64,000 nt of DNA from Blastococcus sp. HT6-4 (GCF_039679125.1 NZ_CP155551.1:434001-498000); one strand, 5' to 3'. Shown: positions 40,449 to 48,668, counted from the stretch's first letter. Numbers and translations are program-made. The notes: generated by a model not told the origin, from the letters alone.

Positions 40449-41159
40449 GTGACAGAACCGCAGGTGGCGGTGGCGGCGCGCCTCCCGGGTGCCGCCGCCC
40501 TCGGGCTCGTCCCCCCGCTCGGCGCCCCGGCGGTGCCCGCGGACCGGCTGGCGGACCCGCGGTGGCTCGGCGAGCTGCTCGCCGCCCGGGCCGCCCGCCA
40601 GCGGGCCGGGGACCTCCGCGTGCAGGCGACGGTCTGGTGGTACTCGGCGTCGGCGGTGCTCCTGGCCCCGGTCCTCGCCGGGCTCGCCGTCGGGCGGCCG
40701 CTGTCGGCGCGGCCGGCGGACACCACCGTCTGCCTCGGCCCCGGCGGCCTGCCGGTCGCCTCCGTCTCGGCGGTCGCGGGAGGGGACCCGGCCGCCGGCG
40801 TGCGGGAGTGCCTCGCGGCGGTCGTCCCCGCGGTGGCCGCGGCCGGCCGGATGCGGCCCCGGCCGCTGTGGGCCATCGCCACCGACTCGCTGGCCAACGG
40901 CCTGCTGGCCCTCGGCCGGGCGCTCGGCGACGTCGCCGCGGTCACCGCGCTGGCCGGCCCGCTCGCCACGGCGGTCGGCCCGCCGCTCCCGGTGCCGCGC
41001 TACGTCGACGTCGCCGGCGCGCGGTTCACCGCGCGGGTCTCGTGCTGCCTGATGGACCGGCTGCCGCACGGGGCGACCTGCCTGTCCTGCCCGCGCCGGC
41101 CGGCGGCCGAGCGGCAGATCCTGCTCGAGGACGCCGCGGCCCGGCAGCCGCAGCCGTGA
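40449..41159 (+). CDS. FhuF-like iron reductase / (2Fe-2S)-binding protein
   Basis: 236 residues. The C-terminal signature SCCLMDRLPHGATCLSCPRRP (C-C-x10-C-x2-C) is the iron-sulfur site of the FhuF family, which reduces ferric siderophores in the cytoplasm. The rest is alanine- and leucine-rich with VWWYSASAVLLAPVLAGLAVG, also seen in FhuF-type proteins. GTG 40449 begins VTEPQVAVAARL; no Shine-Dalgarno is visible. No siderophore or transport genes are nearby, so the ferric substrate is unknown. Confidence 0.8.
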   Translation: MTEPQVAVAARLPGAAALGLVPPLGAPAVPADRLADPRWLGELLAARAARQRAGDLRVQATVWWYSASAVLLAPVLAGLAVGRPLSARPADTTVCLGPGGLPVASVSAVAGGDPAAGVRECLAAVVPAVAAAGRMRPRPLWAIATDSLANGLLALGRALGDVAAVTALAGPLATAVGPPLPVPRYVDVAGARFTARVSCCLMDRLPHGATCLSCPRRPAAERQILLEDAAARQPQP

Positions 41160-41231
41160 CCCGCGCGCCTCGCCCCGCGGGCGCGTCCGGGAGATGATCG
41201 GCGCAGTCGGCGACGGAGGGGGAGGTCAGCG

Positions 41232-42083
41232 ATGCCCGTGATGCCTGCCGCGTTCATCGGTCACGGCAACCCGATGAACGCCCTGGAGAGCAACCGCTAC
41301 ACGGAGGCCTGGCGGGCCTTCGGCCGGGCGGTTCCCCGGCCGCGGGCGATCCTCGTCGTCTCCGCCCACTGGTACGTGCACGCCACCGCGGTCACCGCCA
41401 TGGCCCGACCGCGCACCATCCACGACTTCTTCGGTTTCCCGCGCGAGCTGTTCGACGTGCGCTACGAGCCGCCGGGGCTGCCCGAGCTGCACGCGGAGGT
41501 GGCCGACATCGTCCACCCCACGTGGGTGGGCGCCGACCTCGACAGCTGGGGGATCGACCACGGCACCTGGTCGGTGCTGCGGCACGCCTTCCCGGAGGCG
41601 GACATCCCGGTGGCGCAGCTGTCGATCAACGCGCTCAAGACGGTCGACTACCACCTGCAGCTGGGGGCGGCCCTGGCTCCGCTGCGGGAGGACGGCGTGC
41701 TGGTGATCGGCAGCGGCAACGTGGTGCACAACCTCGGCGGGGTGAGCCGGGCCCTGCCCGACGCCGGGTTCGACTGGGCGCAGCGCTTCGACGAGGCGGC
41801 GAAGGAGTGCATGCTCACCGACCCGGCCGGCCTGGGCCGGCTCGACGGCCACCGCGACTACGACCTCGCCGTCCCCACCCCGGACCACTTCCTGCCGCTG
41901 CTCTACGTCGCCGGGATGGCCGGGGCGACCGACGCCCCGGTCGACGTGCTGGTCGACGGCTACGCCTACGGCTCGCTGTCGATGACCTCCTACACCGTCG
42001 GCATGGAGGCACCCGAGGCCGAGGGCTCGGGCGTCGCCGCGGCGCTCCCGGACGGTCCGCCACCGGACGGCGCCAACATCTGA
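41232..42083 (+). CDS. 4,5-DOPA dioxygenase extradiol-like protein (YgiD family)
   Basis: 283 residues. LigB-type class III extradiol dioxygenase fold with family motifs FIGHGNPMNAL, ILVVSAHWYV, the metal region WGIDHGTWSVLRHAFP and VIGSGNVVHNL. Bacterial members open aromatic catechols in vitro, binding zinc or iron through these histidines; the cellular role is unclear. The start ATG 41232 follows the purine-rich GGAGGGGGAGG. Single gene; it converges on the XRE gene with a 10-bp gap. Confidence 0.87.
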   Translation: MPVMPAAFIGHGNPMNALESNRYTEAWRAFGRAVPRPRAILVVSAHWYVHATAVTAMARPRTIHDFFGFPRELFDVRYEPPGLPELHAEVADIVHPTWVGADLDSWGIDHGTWSVLRHAFPEADIPVAQLSINALKTVDYHLQLGAALAPLREDGVLVIGSGNVVHNLGGVSRALPDAGFDWAQRFDEAAKECMLTDPAGLGRLDGHRDYDLAVPTPDHFLPLLYVAGMAGATDAPVDVLVDGYAYGSLSMTSYTVGMEAPEAEGSGVAAALPDGPPPDGANI

Positions 42084-42093
42084 GCGGGGCCGG

Positions 42094-42372
42094 TCAGGCC
42101 GTGCGGGGCCCCTCCTCCCGCGCCCGGTGCAGGTCGCTGATGCGCGGGAAGGGTCGGGTGGAGAAGACCGCCTCCACCGGAACGCCGAAGAACTCCGCGA
42201 TCCGGAGCGCGAGGTGCAGGCTCGGGTTGTACTCGCCGCGCTCCAGGTAGCCGACGGTCTGGTAGTGGACGCCGAGCGCGTCCGCGAGCTCCCGCCGGGT
42301 CACCTGCTGCTCGGCGCGCAGCAGGGCGATCCGGTTGTGGACGGCGTCGCCGGTGGGACGTTCGGGGGCCAC
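42094..42372 (-). CDS. XRE-family transcriptional regulator of the ABC exporter operon
   Basis: 92 residues. Compact HTH: NRIALLRAEQQVTRRELADALGVHYQTVGYLERGEYNPSLHLALRIAEFFGVPVEAVFSTRPF, the YozG-like type often found with ABC exporters. Start GTG 42372 lies 3 bp after the permease stop, so it is the third gene of the ATPase-permease-regulator operon. By context it probably represses its own operon; candidate GTGCT half-sites sit at the operon promoter (44251-44275). Confidence 0.85.
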   Translation of the reverse strand: MAPERPTGDAVHNRIALLRAEQQVTRRELADALGVHYQTVGYLERGEYNPSLHLALRIAEFFGVPVEAVFSTRPFPRISDLHRAREEGPRTA

Positions 42373-42375
42373 CGG

Positions 42376-43229
42376 TCAGCGCACCCACTGCAGGGTGGCC
42401 TCCCGGGCCGCCGCCACCTGCGAACCGGACTGCCGGCGGGCCATCCGGCGCAGCACCCGCGGGGTCACCAGCGCGCCGAACACCGCCCACGCGGCGAGGA
42501 CGAGGACGGTCGGGCCGGTGCGCCAGGAGTCGCCCAGCTCGAGGGTCACCGCGGCGTCGGGGAGGAAGGCCGAGCGCAGCCCCAGCCCGATCCAGTAGAC
42601 GGGGAAGACCTGGGCCACGGCCTGCACCCATCCCCACAGCGCCTGGATGGGGAAGAAGATCCCCGAGATCGCCGTGAGGACCATGATCGGCAGCATCCCC
42701 CACGTGCCGACCTTCTGCGTGCTCGGGACGACCGAGCCCAGGATCATCCCCAGCGGCAGCGTCGCGAGCAGACCGAGCACGACAACCCACGCCACCGTGA
42801 GCCAGCCTGCCGCGCCGCCGTGCATGAGGCCGTCGAAGAGCAGGAAGCTCGGCACCAGGATGGTCGGCAGCGAGGGGAGCAGGCCCAGGGAGTGGTAGGT
42901 GAGCTGACCGGTCACGTACCCCGGCATCCCGTGCGGGAGGGCTTGTGCCGCAGCAGCGTGCCGTCCTCCCGCTCCATCGCCAGCGCGAACGCCGGCCCGA
43001 TGACGACACCGAAGGCCAGCAGCGCACCGAGGATGCTCGGCAGCGCGTAGGTGGGGTACATCAGCCCGGTGCCCTCGAGCTGGTTGTCCCGGTTGAACCA
43101 GAGGAACGTCAGGGTGCCGACGGCGGTGAACAGGTAGAAGCCCTGGTCCTGCGCGCTCCGCAGGCTGAGCACGAACTCGGTCCAGCCGCGGCGCAGCCCG
43201 AGGCCGATCGCATGCCGGGTGCGGTTCAT
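42376..43229 (-). pseudogene. ABC-2 type permease, split by a one-base deletion
   Basis: The ATG 43229 reading frame gives 105 residues (MNRTRHAIGLGLRRGWTEF..., two membrane helices), breaks after LAMEREDGTLLRHK and stops at 42912. The next frame continues with ALPHGMPGYVTGQL and 183 residues with four membrane helices to 42376. Restoring one G between 42941 and 42942 (AAG-CCC to AAG-GCCC) joins them into a normal ~284-residue ABC-2 permease. It could be a true null allele, a sequencing error, or a two-piece protein with reinitiation at ATG 42927-42925. The start overlaps the ATPase stop by four bases. Confidence 0.75.
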
Positions 43230-44167
43230 CGGGTGACCTCCTCCAGGACGGGCGCGGCCGGGCGGCCGGCCTCGAAGCGCTGCACCATCGCCAGGTAGGT
43301 GTCCTCGAGGCTGGCCCGGCGGACCTCCAGGTCGGTCAGCTCGTCGCCGTGCTGCTCGAACAGCGAACGGACGAACGGGACGACGTCGTCGGTCGGGTGC
43401 ACGAAGCGCTCGGGGCCGCAGGCCCAGTGGACCTCCGCCGTCCCGGCCACCTGGCGGGTCAGCTCCTCGGCGCTGCCGTCGGCCACGATCCTCCCGTTGG
43501 TCAGGATGAGGATCCGGTCGGCCAGCTTCTCCGCCTCGGCCAGGTCGTGGGTGGTGAACAGGATGGTGGTGCCCTCCAGGTCGGACAGGCGGTGCACCAG
43601 GTCGTGGAAGTCCCGCCGCGCCTGCGGGTCGAACCCGGCGGTGGGCTCGTCGAGGAAGAGCAGCTCGGGCCGGCCGATGATGCCCACCGCGACGTCGAGC
43701 CGGCGGCGCTGACCGCCGGAGAGCGTGCCGATCTTCCGGTCGGCGTGCTCGGCGAGGCCCACGGTGCCGAGCAACTGGTCGACGTCGTGGGGCCGCGGGC
43801 GCTCGGGCGTCGAGTACGGCGTGAAGTAGCCGCCCAGCTGGGTGAGCAGCCGGCGCGGGGTCCAGCGCGCGTGGTCCCGCCACGACTGGAGGACCACGCC
43901 CACCCGGGCACGCCACGCATCCCCGGCGCGGGCCGGGTCCTCGCCGAGCACCCGGACCTCCCCGGCCGAGGGCAGCCGGAAGCCCTCGAGGATCTCGACG
44001 GTCGTGGTCTTGCCGGCCCCGTTGGGTCCCAGGAGGCAGATGACCTCACCGGCGTGGACGTCGAGGTCGACGCCGGCCAGCACCTCGTGCTCGCCGTAGG
44101 TCATCCGCAGCCCGCGGACGCGCACCACCGGTTCGTCGAGCGCGCCGTGGTCGAGGCCTGGACTCAT
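43226..44167 (-). CDS. ABC transporter ATP-binding protein (exporter)
   Basis: 313 residues. Walker A LLGPNGAGKTTTVEILEG, Q-loop VVLQSWRDH, signature LSGGQRRRLDVAVG, Walker B LLFLDEPTAGFDP, and H-loop FTTHDLAEAEKLADRI. The C-terminal ~80 residues match the DUF4162-like tail of drug/antibiotic exporters. It pairs with the permease immediately downstream and with an XRE regulator. The start region, including ATG and ribosome site, is present twice in a 32-bp tandem duplication (44161-44224). The ATG nearer the gene (44167) is the one in frame. Confidence 0.9.
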   Translation of the reverse strand: MSPGLDHGALDEPVVRVRGLRMTYGEHEVLAGVDLDVHAGEVICLLGPNGAGKTTTVEILEGFRLPSAGEVRVLGEDPARAGDAWRARVGVVLQSWRDHARWTPRRLLTQLGGYFTPYSTPERPRPHDVDQLLGTVGLAEHADRKIGTLSGGQRRRLDVAVGIIGRPELLFLDEPTAGFDPQARRDFHDLVHRLSDLEGTTILFTTHDLAEAEKLADRILILTNGRIVADGSAEELTRQVAGTAEVHWACGPERFVHPTDDVVPFVRSLFEQHGDELTDLEVRRASLEDTYLAMVQRFEAGRPAAPVLEEVTR

Positions 44168-44224
44168 TCGGACACCACCCTGTGGGAGACCTGACTCATT
44201 CGGACACCACCCTGTGGGAGACCT
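44161..44224. repeat. 32-bp perfect tandem duplication over the ABC gene start
   Basis: 44161-44192 and 44193-44224 are identical. Each carries ATG and the upstream AGGGTGG. Because 32 is not a multiple of three, the upstream ATG reads a different frame. Perfect identity points to a recent event. Confidence 0.9.
44164..44199 (-). CDS. upstream mini-ORF created by the 32-bp duplication
   Basis: MSQVSHRVVSE (11 codons) starts at the duplicated ATG 44199. Its TGA stop overlaps the ATG of the ABC ATPase gene (ATGA), the usual geometry for termination-reinitiation coupling. Whether it is translated is unknown. Confidence 0.45.
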   Translation of the reverse strand: MSQVSHRVVSE

Positions 44225-44241
44225 GCCGTTCGGTCGCGCAG

Positions 44242-44275
44242 ATAGTAGGAGTGCTACATGGGCAGCACAAGTGCT
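44242..44275 (-). promoter_or_regulatory. promoter and operator half-sites of the ABC exporter operon
   Basis: Minus-strand TTGTGC (44265-44270) and TACTAT (44242-44247) with 17-bp spacing form a plausible promoter. Three GTGCT half-sites in alternating orientation (44251-44255, 44264-44268, 44271-44275) overlap the -35 region. Confidence 0.45.
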
Positions 44276-44332
44276 TTCACCCCGGTCGGCGCGGGGCAGC
44301 GCGGTGCGGGGCCCGCGGATCGAACGGTCCGG

Positions 44333-45556
44333 TCAGCGCGGGGCGGTGAGACCCACGACCTCGCCGACGACCCAGACGGCCGGGGGGCGGATGCCTTCCT
44401 CGGCGAGGGTGCGGGGGAGGTCGGCGAGGGTGGTGCGGACGGAGTGCTGGGTGGCGGTGGAGCCGTCGGCGACGACGGCGACGGGGGTGTCGGGGGCGCG
44501 GCCGTGTTCCACCAGTGCCGCGGCGATGGCGGGGGCGGTGTCGACGCCCATGAGGACGACGACGGTGCCGCGCAGCCGGCCCAGGGCGGGCCAGTCGACG
44601 AGGGACTGGGGGTGGCCGGGTGGGAGGTGGCCGGAGACGACGACGAACTCGTGGGTGAGGCCGCGGTGGGTGACGGGGATGCCGGCCAGGGCGGGGACGG
44701 CGATGGCGCTGGTGATGCCGGGGACGACCTCGACGGGGATGCCGGCGGCGGTGCAGGCCTGGAGTTCTTCGAGGCCGCGGCCGAAGACGTAGGGGTCTCC
44801 GCCCTTGAGGCGGACGACGCGGCGGCCGGCGCGGGCGTGTTCGACGAGGAGTTCGTTGATGCGTTCCTGGGCCATGGAGCGGCCGCGGGGGAGTTTGGCG
44901 GCGTCGATGATCTCGACCTCGGGGGGCAGGGAGGCGAGCAGGGCCTGGGGGGCGAGGTGGTCGGCGACGACGACGTCGGCGGTGGCCAGGGCCTGCCGGC
45001 CGCGGACGGTGATCAGGCCGGGGTCGCCGGGGCCACCGCCCACGAGGACGACGCTGCCGTGCGGGGTGGGTCGGGCGGCGCGGTCGCGGATGGTGCCGTC
45101 GGTCAGCCCCGCCACGATCGCGTTCCGCACGCCGATCGCCCGCTGCGGATCCCCGCCGCCGTGCACGCCGACGACCAGATCCCCCTGGCGGCCGATCGCG
45201 GGCGTCCACACGCTGGAGGCGGCGCGGTCGTCGGCCCGGGCGCAGAAGATGCGCGCCTGCTCGGCCTCCTCGGCCACGGCCGCGTTGACCGCGGGGTCGT
45301 CGGTCGCGGCGACGGCGTACCAGGCGCCGTCGAGGTCGCCGGGCCGGTAGGGCCTGGCGTGCCAGGTCACCCGCCCCGAGGACGCCAGCGACTCCAGCGC
45401 CGGGGTCACCTCCGGGCTGACGACGGTGATCCGGGCCCGGGCCTCCAGGAGGCCGGCGACGCGCCGGTGGGCGACCCGGCCGCCGCCCACGACCACGACC
45501 CGCCGGTCGAGCAGCCGGAGGCCGACGGGGTAGACCGTTCCCGATCCGGGCGGCAC
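44333..45556 (-). CDS. cysG: siroheme synthase / uroporphyrinogen-III C-methyltransferase fusion
   Basis: 407 residues. N-terminal precorrin-2 dehydrogenase part (YPVGLRLLDRRVVVVGGGRVAHRRVAGLL, NAD-binding) and C-terminal SUMT/CobA methylase (VVLVGGGPGDPGLITVRGRQALATADVVVADHL; VRLKGGDPYVFGRGLEEL; GVDTAPAIAAALVEHG). Makes precorrin-2 and oxidises it toward sirohydrochlorin for siroheme and cobalamin. No CysG-type ferrochelatase completion can be confirmed. GTG 45556 is the first standard start; a CTG at 45604 overlapping the upstream stop would add 16 residues. It lies 44 bp downstream of cobC in the same direction. Confidence 0.87.
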   Translation of the reverse strand: MPPGSGTVYPVGLRLLDRRVVVVGGGRVAHRRVAGLLEARARITVVSPEVTPALESLASSGRVTWHARPYRPGDLDGAWYAVAATDDPAVNAAVAEEAEQARIFCARADDRAASSVWTPAIGRQGDLVVGVHGGGDPQRAIGVRNAIVAGLTDGTIRDRAARPTPHGSVVLVGGGPGDPGLITVRGRQALATADVVVADHLAPQALLASLPPEVEIIDAAKLPRGRSMAQERINELLVEHARAGRRVVRLKGGDPYVFGRGLEELQACTAAGIPVEVVPGITSAIAVPALAGIPVTHRGLTHEFVVVSGHLPPGHPQSLVDWPALGRLRGTVVVLMGVDTAPAIAAALVEHGRAPDTPVAVVADGSTATQHSVRTTLADLPRTLAEEGIRPPAVWVVGEVVGLTAPR

Positions 45557-45600
45557 CGGGGTCGCGTGCCTCTCCCGTCCGGGCGGCTGCGGGGCGCTGG

Positions 45601-46677
45601 TCAGCGGATCTCCTCGGGGATGCCGGAGGTGCGCTCCGGTGCGGCGTGGGGCCGGCGTGTCCCCGACAGGATCCCAGCGAGGGCCTCGGCGAACGCGCGG
45701 GAGGTCTCCGGGTCGCGGATCGCGACCCGCAGGTGATCGGCCGACAGGCCCGGGAAGGTGTCGCCGCGGCGCACCGCCCAGCCCTCGTCGCGCAGCGCCG
45801 CGCGCACCCGTTCTCCCTCGGGGACGTGGAGCAGCAGGAACGCCGAGCGCGGGTCCCCGAGCACCTCCACCCCCGGCGGGAGGGCGGCGAGCAGGGCCGC
45901 CCGATGGCCGGTCAGCGCGACGGCGGCCGCGTGCGCCTCGGCGCGGGCGGCGGGGGTGCTGCAGGCCACCAGCGCGGCCAGGGCAGGCGTGCTGACCGGC
46001 CACGGCGGCTGCTGCTCGGCCATCGCGGCGACCAGTTCCGGCGGCCCGAGCGCGTAGCCCACCCGGAGCCCGGCCAGCCCCCACGTCTTGGTCAGGCTGC
46101 GCACGACGAGCAGCCCGGGCAGGTCGGCGCGCCCGGCCAGGGACTCCGGCTCGCCGGGGACGGTGTCGGCGAACGCCTCGTCGACCAGGACGACCCGGCC
46201 GGGGCGGGCCAGCGCCGCCACCCGGGCGGCCGGGTGCAGCACCGACGTCGGGTTGGTGGGATTGCCGAGGACGACGAGGTCGGCGTCGTCCGGGACGGCG
46301 GCCGGGTCGAACCGGTAGCCGTCCTCCGCGCGCAGGAGCAGCCGGGTGACCGGGTGCCCGGCGGCCCGCAGCGCGGCCTCCGGCTCGGTGAAGGACGGGT
46401 GGACGACGACGGCCTTCCGCGGTCGAAGCGCGCGGGCGAGCAGCACGAACGCCTCGGCGGCGCCCGCGGTGAGCAGCACCTCGGCGGGGTCGCGGCCGTG
46501 CGCGGCCGCGACCGCAGCCCGGGCCGGCGCGGCGTCGGGGTAGCCGGCGCTGTCGTCCAGCGCGTCGCGCAGCACGCCCCGGAGCCATGCCGGGGGCGTG
46601 CCGGCCCGCACGTTGACGGCGAGGTCGATCAGGCCGGGTGCCAGCTCGGCGTCCCCGTGGTGTCGCAGATCCGTCAC
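45601..46677 (-). CDS. cobC: CobC-like aminotransferase (threonine-phosphate decarboxylase type)
   Basis: 358 residues. Fold type I PLP enzyme: VLLTAGAAEAFVLLARALRP, LVVLGNPTNPTSVLHP, VLVDEAFADTVPGE, and SLTKTWGLAGLRVGYALG with the PLP lysine. The sequence resembles histidinol-phosphate aminotransferase but, with cysG next door and RHHGDAELAPGLIDLAVNV at the start, fits CobC/CobD-type enzymes that supply aminopropanol for cobalamin. GTG 46677 follows AGAGGAGA. Assignment to cobC rather than hisC paralog is by context. Confidence 0.82.
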   Translation of the reverse strand: MTDLRHHGDAELAPGLIDLAVNVRAGTPPAWLRGVLRDALDDSAGYPDAAPARAAVAAAHGRDPAEVLLTAGAAEAFVLLARALRPRKAVVVHPSFTEPEAALRAAGHPVTRLLLRAEDGYRFDPAAVPDDADLVVLGNPTNPTSVLHPAARVAALARPGRVVLVDEAFADTVPGEPESLAGRADLPGLLVVRSLTKTWGLAGLRVGYALGPPELVAAMAEQQPPWPVSTPALAALVACSTPAARAEAHAAAVALTGHRAALLAALPPGVEVLGDPRSAFLLLHVPEGERVRAALRDEGWAVRRGDTFPGLSADHLRVAIRDPETSRAFAEALAGILSGTRRPHAAPERTSGIPEEIR

Positions 46678-46693
46678 GTCTCCTCTTCGCGGT

Positions 46694-46718
46694 CGTGGTC
46701 GGAGGCCATGAGACCACG
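46694..46718 (-). promoter_or_regulatory. inverted repeat upstream of cobC
   Basis: CGTGGTC (46694-46700) and GACCACG (46712-46718), 11 bp apart, 17 bp before the cobC start. No cobalamin riboswitch core could be recognised in this short interval. Confidence 0.35.
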
Positions 46719-46752
46719 GGCGTGTAACAGGCGTGTGGCGCCACTTGACGGA

Positions 46753-46779
46753 TCGGAAAGTGACGAGCACGCTTTCCGA
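46753..46779 (+). promoter_or_regulatory. inverted repeat operator candidate for the membrane protein/regulator operon
   Basis: TCGGAAAG-N11-CTTTCCGA: perfect 8-bp arms (46753-46760, 46772-46779), directly before the ATG at 46781. TTGACG at 46745-46750 could be a -35. A natural target for the winged-helix regulator encoded two genes on. Confidence 0.5.
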
Positions 46780-46780
46780 C

Positions 46781-47245
46781 ATGGAAAGCGACCAGGCCGA
46801 CGCCCGTGACCAGCTGGCCGCGCTGCAGGCCGACCGGGTGGCCCTGGCCGCGCGCATCACCCAGCCCTGGTGGTGGGACGTCGCGCTCGGGCTGCTGTTC
46901 GCCGGGTTCATCAGCAGCTACTCGTCCCACAGCGTCTGGGTCATCGTCGCGGCACTGGTGCTCTTCCTGGCCGGCGTCCGGGGATTGATCGCCGTGTACC
47001 GGCGGATCACCGGGGTCTGGTGGGACGCCAGCAAGGTGGGCCCGGTCCAGGAGCGTGTCCAGCGGGCGTTGCGTCGGTTGTCGGCCGGCTACTTCGCCCT
47101 GCTGGCCGTCGGCGGCGCAGCGGAGTTCCTCCTCGACGTGCGGGGCGCGATGGTCCTGGTCGGCGTCCTGCTCGGTGTCGTGGTCGCGCTGAGCTCCAGG
47201 TGGGTGACCCGGATCTACGTCGCCGGGTTGCGTGCGGCACGGTGA
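46781..47245 (+). CDS. membrane protein paired with winged-helix regulator
   Basis: 154 residues from ATG 46781 (MESDQADARDQ). After a short coiled N-terminus come two membrane helices (WWWDVALGLLFAGFISSYSSH, VWVIVAALVLFLAGVRGLIAVY), a basic loop and two more (YFALLAVGGAAEFLLD, VLVGVLLGVVVALSS). A GTG at 46733 would lengthen it but lies upstream of the candidate operator. No recognised family. Its stop overlaps the start of the next gene (GTGA), a pairing common for small regulator/membrane protein operons. Confidence 0.75.
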   Translation: MESDQADARDQLAALQADRVALAARITQPWWWDVALGLLFAGFISSYSSHSVWVIVAALVLFLAGVRGLIAVYRRITGVWWDASKVGPVQERVQRALRRLSAGYFALLAVGGAAEFLLDVRGAMVLVGVLLGVVVALSSRWVTRIYVAGLRAAR

Positions 47246-47535
47246 CCACCGTCGCGCCGCGCTTCGACCCGGTGATCCACGCCCCGCCCCGCCTGCAGGT
47301 GTGCGGGCTGCTCGCCGTCGTCGACACCATGGACTTCGCGACCGTCCGCGAGGAGGTCGGCGTGAGCGACTCGGTGCTGTCCAAGCACGTCCGCCAGCTC
47401 GAGGAGGCCGGCTACGTGCAGGTGCGCAAGGCCACCCGGGCCTCTCGGGTGCGCACGACCCTCGCCCTGACCGCCGAGGGCCGGCGGGCCTTCGACGCGC
47501 ACGTCGCCGAGCTGCGGCGGATCACCGGCGGCTGA
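47242..47535 (+). CDS. winged-helix (MarR/PadR-like) transcriptional regulator
   Basis: 97 residues, a single winged helix: PRLQVCGLLAVVDTMDFATVREEVGVSDSVLSKHVRQLEEAGYVQVRKATRASRVRTTLALTAEGRRAFDAHVAELR. This small family binds DNA as a dimer and usually represses its own operon. Start GTG 47242 overlaps the membrane protein stop. The inverted repeat at 46753-46779 is the obvious candidate operator (inference). Confidence 0.85.
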   Translation: MTTVAPRFDPVIHAPPRLQVCGLLAVVDTMDFATVREEVGVSDSVLSKHVRQLEEAGYVQVRKATRASRVRTTLALTAEGRRAFDAHVAELRRITGG

Positions 47536-47603
47536 CCCCTCGCACGTGTCCCGCGGCACACCGGCAGAGTGTGCGCCGACGGGCGCGGGAGAGCGGGGGA
47601 CCG

Positions 47604-48668
47604 GTGCGGGGCAGGCGGGGCGCACGGCTGCTGGACGCCGCCGCCGTCGTCGTCGGCGCGGTGGTCCTGGGCCTGCTGCTCGGACTCGCCGGGCTGCCCT
47701 CGCCGGCGCTGTTCGGCGGGCTGGTCGCCGGGCTGGTCCGGGCGCTCGCCGTCCGGGTGCCGGACCGCCTGCCCGAGCACGCCGGCACCGCGGGGCAGGC
47801 GGTCATCGGCGTGGCCATGGGTGCGCTGGTCGACCTGGGCACGCTGCGGGCGGTGGCCGCCAACTGGCTGCCCGTCCTGCTGGTCACCGTCGCGACCCTG
47901 CTGCTCAGCCTCCTGGCCGGGGCGGCGCTGCGCCTGCACCGGGGCATCAGCCCGGTCACCGGGGCCTTCGCGATGATCGCCGGCGGCGCCTCCGGGATCG
48001 TCGTGATGGCCCGTGAGCTCGGCGCCGACGCGCGCATGGTCGCCGTCCTGCAGTACCTGCGGGTGCTGCTCATCGTGCTGCTGATGCCGGTCGTCGCCGC
48101 CACCGCGTTCGGAGCGACCGCGGGCGCCGGGATCGTCCCCGACGACCCCGCCGCCCCGGGCCTGCTCGCCGGTCTCGCGTTCACGGTGGCCTGCGGGGTC
48201 GCCGGCCTGGTCGTCGGGCGGCTGCTGCGGGTGCCGGTCGCCGCGCTGCTGGGCCCGCTCGTCGCCGCGGCGGTGGCCGATCTCACCGGCCTGTCCGGCG
48301 GCGCGGAGGTGCCCACCCTGCTCGAGGGCGCGGCGTTCCTCGTGATCGGCCTGCAGGTGGGGCTCAGCTTCACCCGGGACAGCCTGCGCACCATCGGCCG
48401 GGCGCTGCCGCTCGCCCTGGCGATCACGGCCGCCCTCGTCCTGGCCTGCGCCGGTCTGGGTGCGCTGCTCGCCGCCGCCACCGGGGCCAGCGCGCTCGAG
48501 GGCTACCTGGCGACGACGCCCGGCGGGCTGTACGCGGTCCTCGCCACGGCTCGGGACGTCGGCGCCGACGTCACCTTCGTCCTGGCCGTCCAGGTGCTCC
48601 GGTTGTTCGTCATGCTCTTCAGCGCGCCACTGGTCGCCCGGTGGCTGCGGCGGTCGCACCCACGCTGA
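47604..48668 (+). CDS. AbrB family membrane protein (putative transporter)
   Basis: 354 residues with about ten membrane helices. Two internally similar halves share the pattern of AbrB_duplication proteins (GLLLGLAGLPSPALFGGLVAGLVRAL...; FAMIAGGASGIVVMARELGADARMVAVLQYLRVLLIV; LEGYLATTPGGLYAVLATARDVGADVTFVLAVQVLRLFVML). Despite the name it is not the DNA-binding AbrB; the family includes ammonia-monooxygenase-like transporters of unknown substrate. GTG 47604 has a moderate purine-rich upstream region. Confidence 0.82.
   Translation: MRGRRGARLLDAAAVVVGAVVLGLLLGLAGLPSPALFGGLVAGLVRALAVRVPDRLPEHAGTAGQAVIGVAMGALVDLGTLRAVAANWLPVLLVTVATLLLSLLAGAALRLHRGISPVTGAFAMIAGGASGIVVMARELGADARMVAVLQYLRVLLIVLLMPVVAATAFGATAGAGIVPDDPAAPGLLAGLAFTVACGVAGLVVGRLLRVPVAALLGPLVAAAVADLTGLSGGAEVPTLLEGAAFLVIGLQVGLSFTRDSLRTIGRALPLALAITAALVLACAGLGALLAAATGASALEGYLATTPGGLYAVLATARDVGADVTFVLAVQVLRLFVMLFSAPLVARWLRRSHPR

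Noticed and set aside
42912-42950. Programmed ribosomal frameshift in the permease
   Set aside because: No X-XXY-YYZ slippery heptamer or downstream structure is evident; a plain one-base deletion explains the sequence better.
46678-46780. Cobalamin riboswitch upstream of cobC
   Set aside because: The interval is only about 100 bp and lacks a recognisable B12-box-like core; only simple inverted repeats are seen.
47604-48668. AbrB transcription factor
   Set aside because: The protein is a ten-helix membrane protein; the AbrB name of this family comes from an old misassignment and no DNA-binding domain is present.
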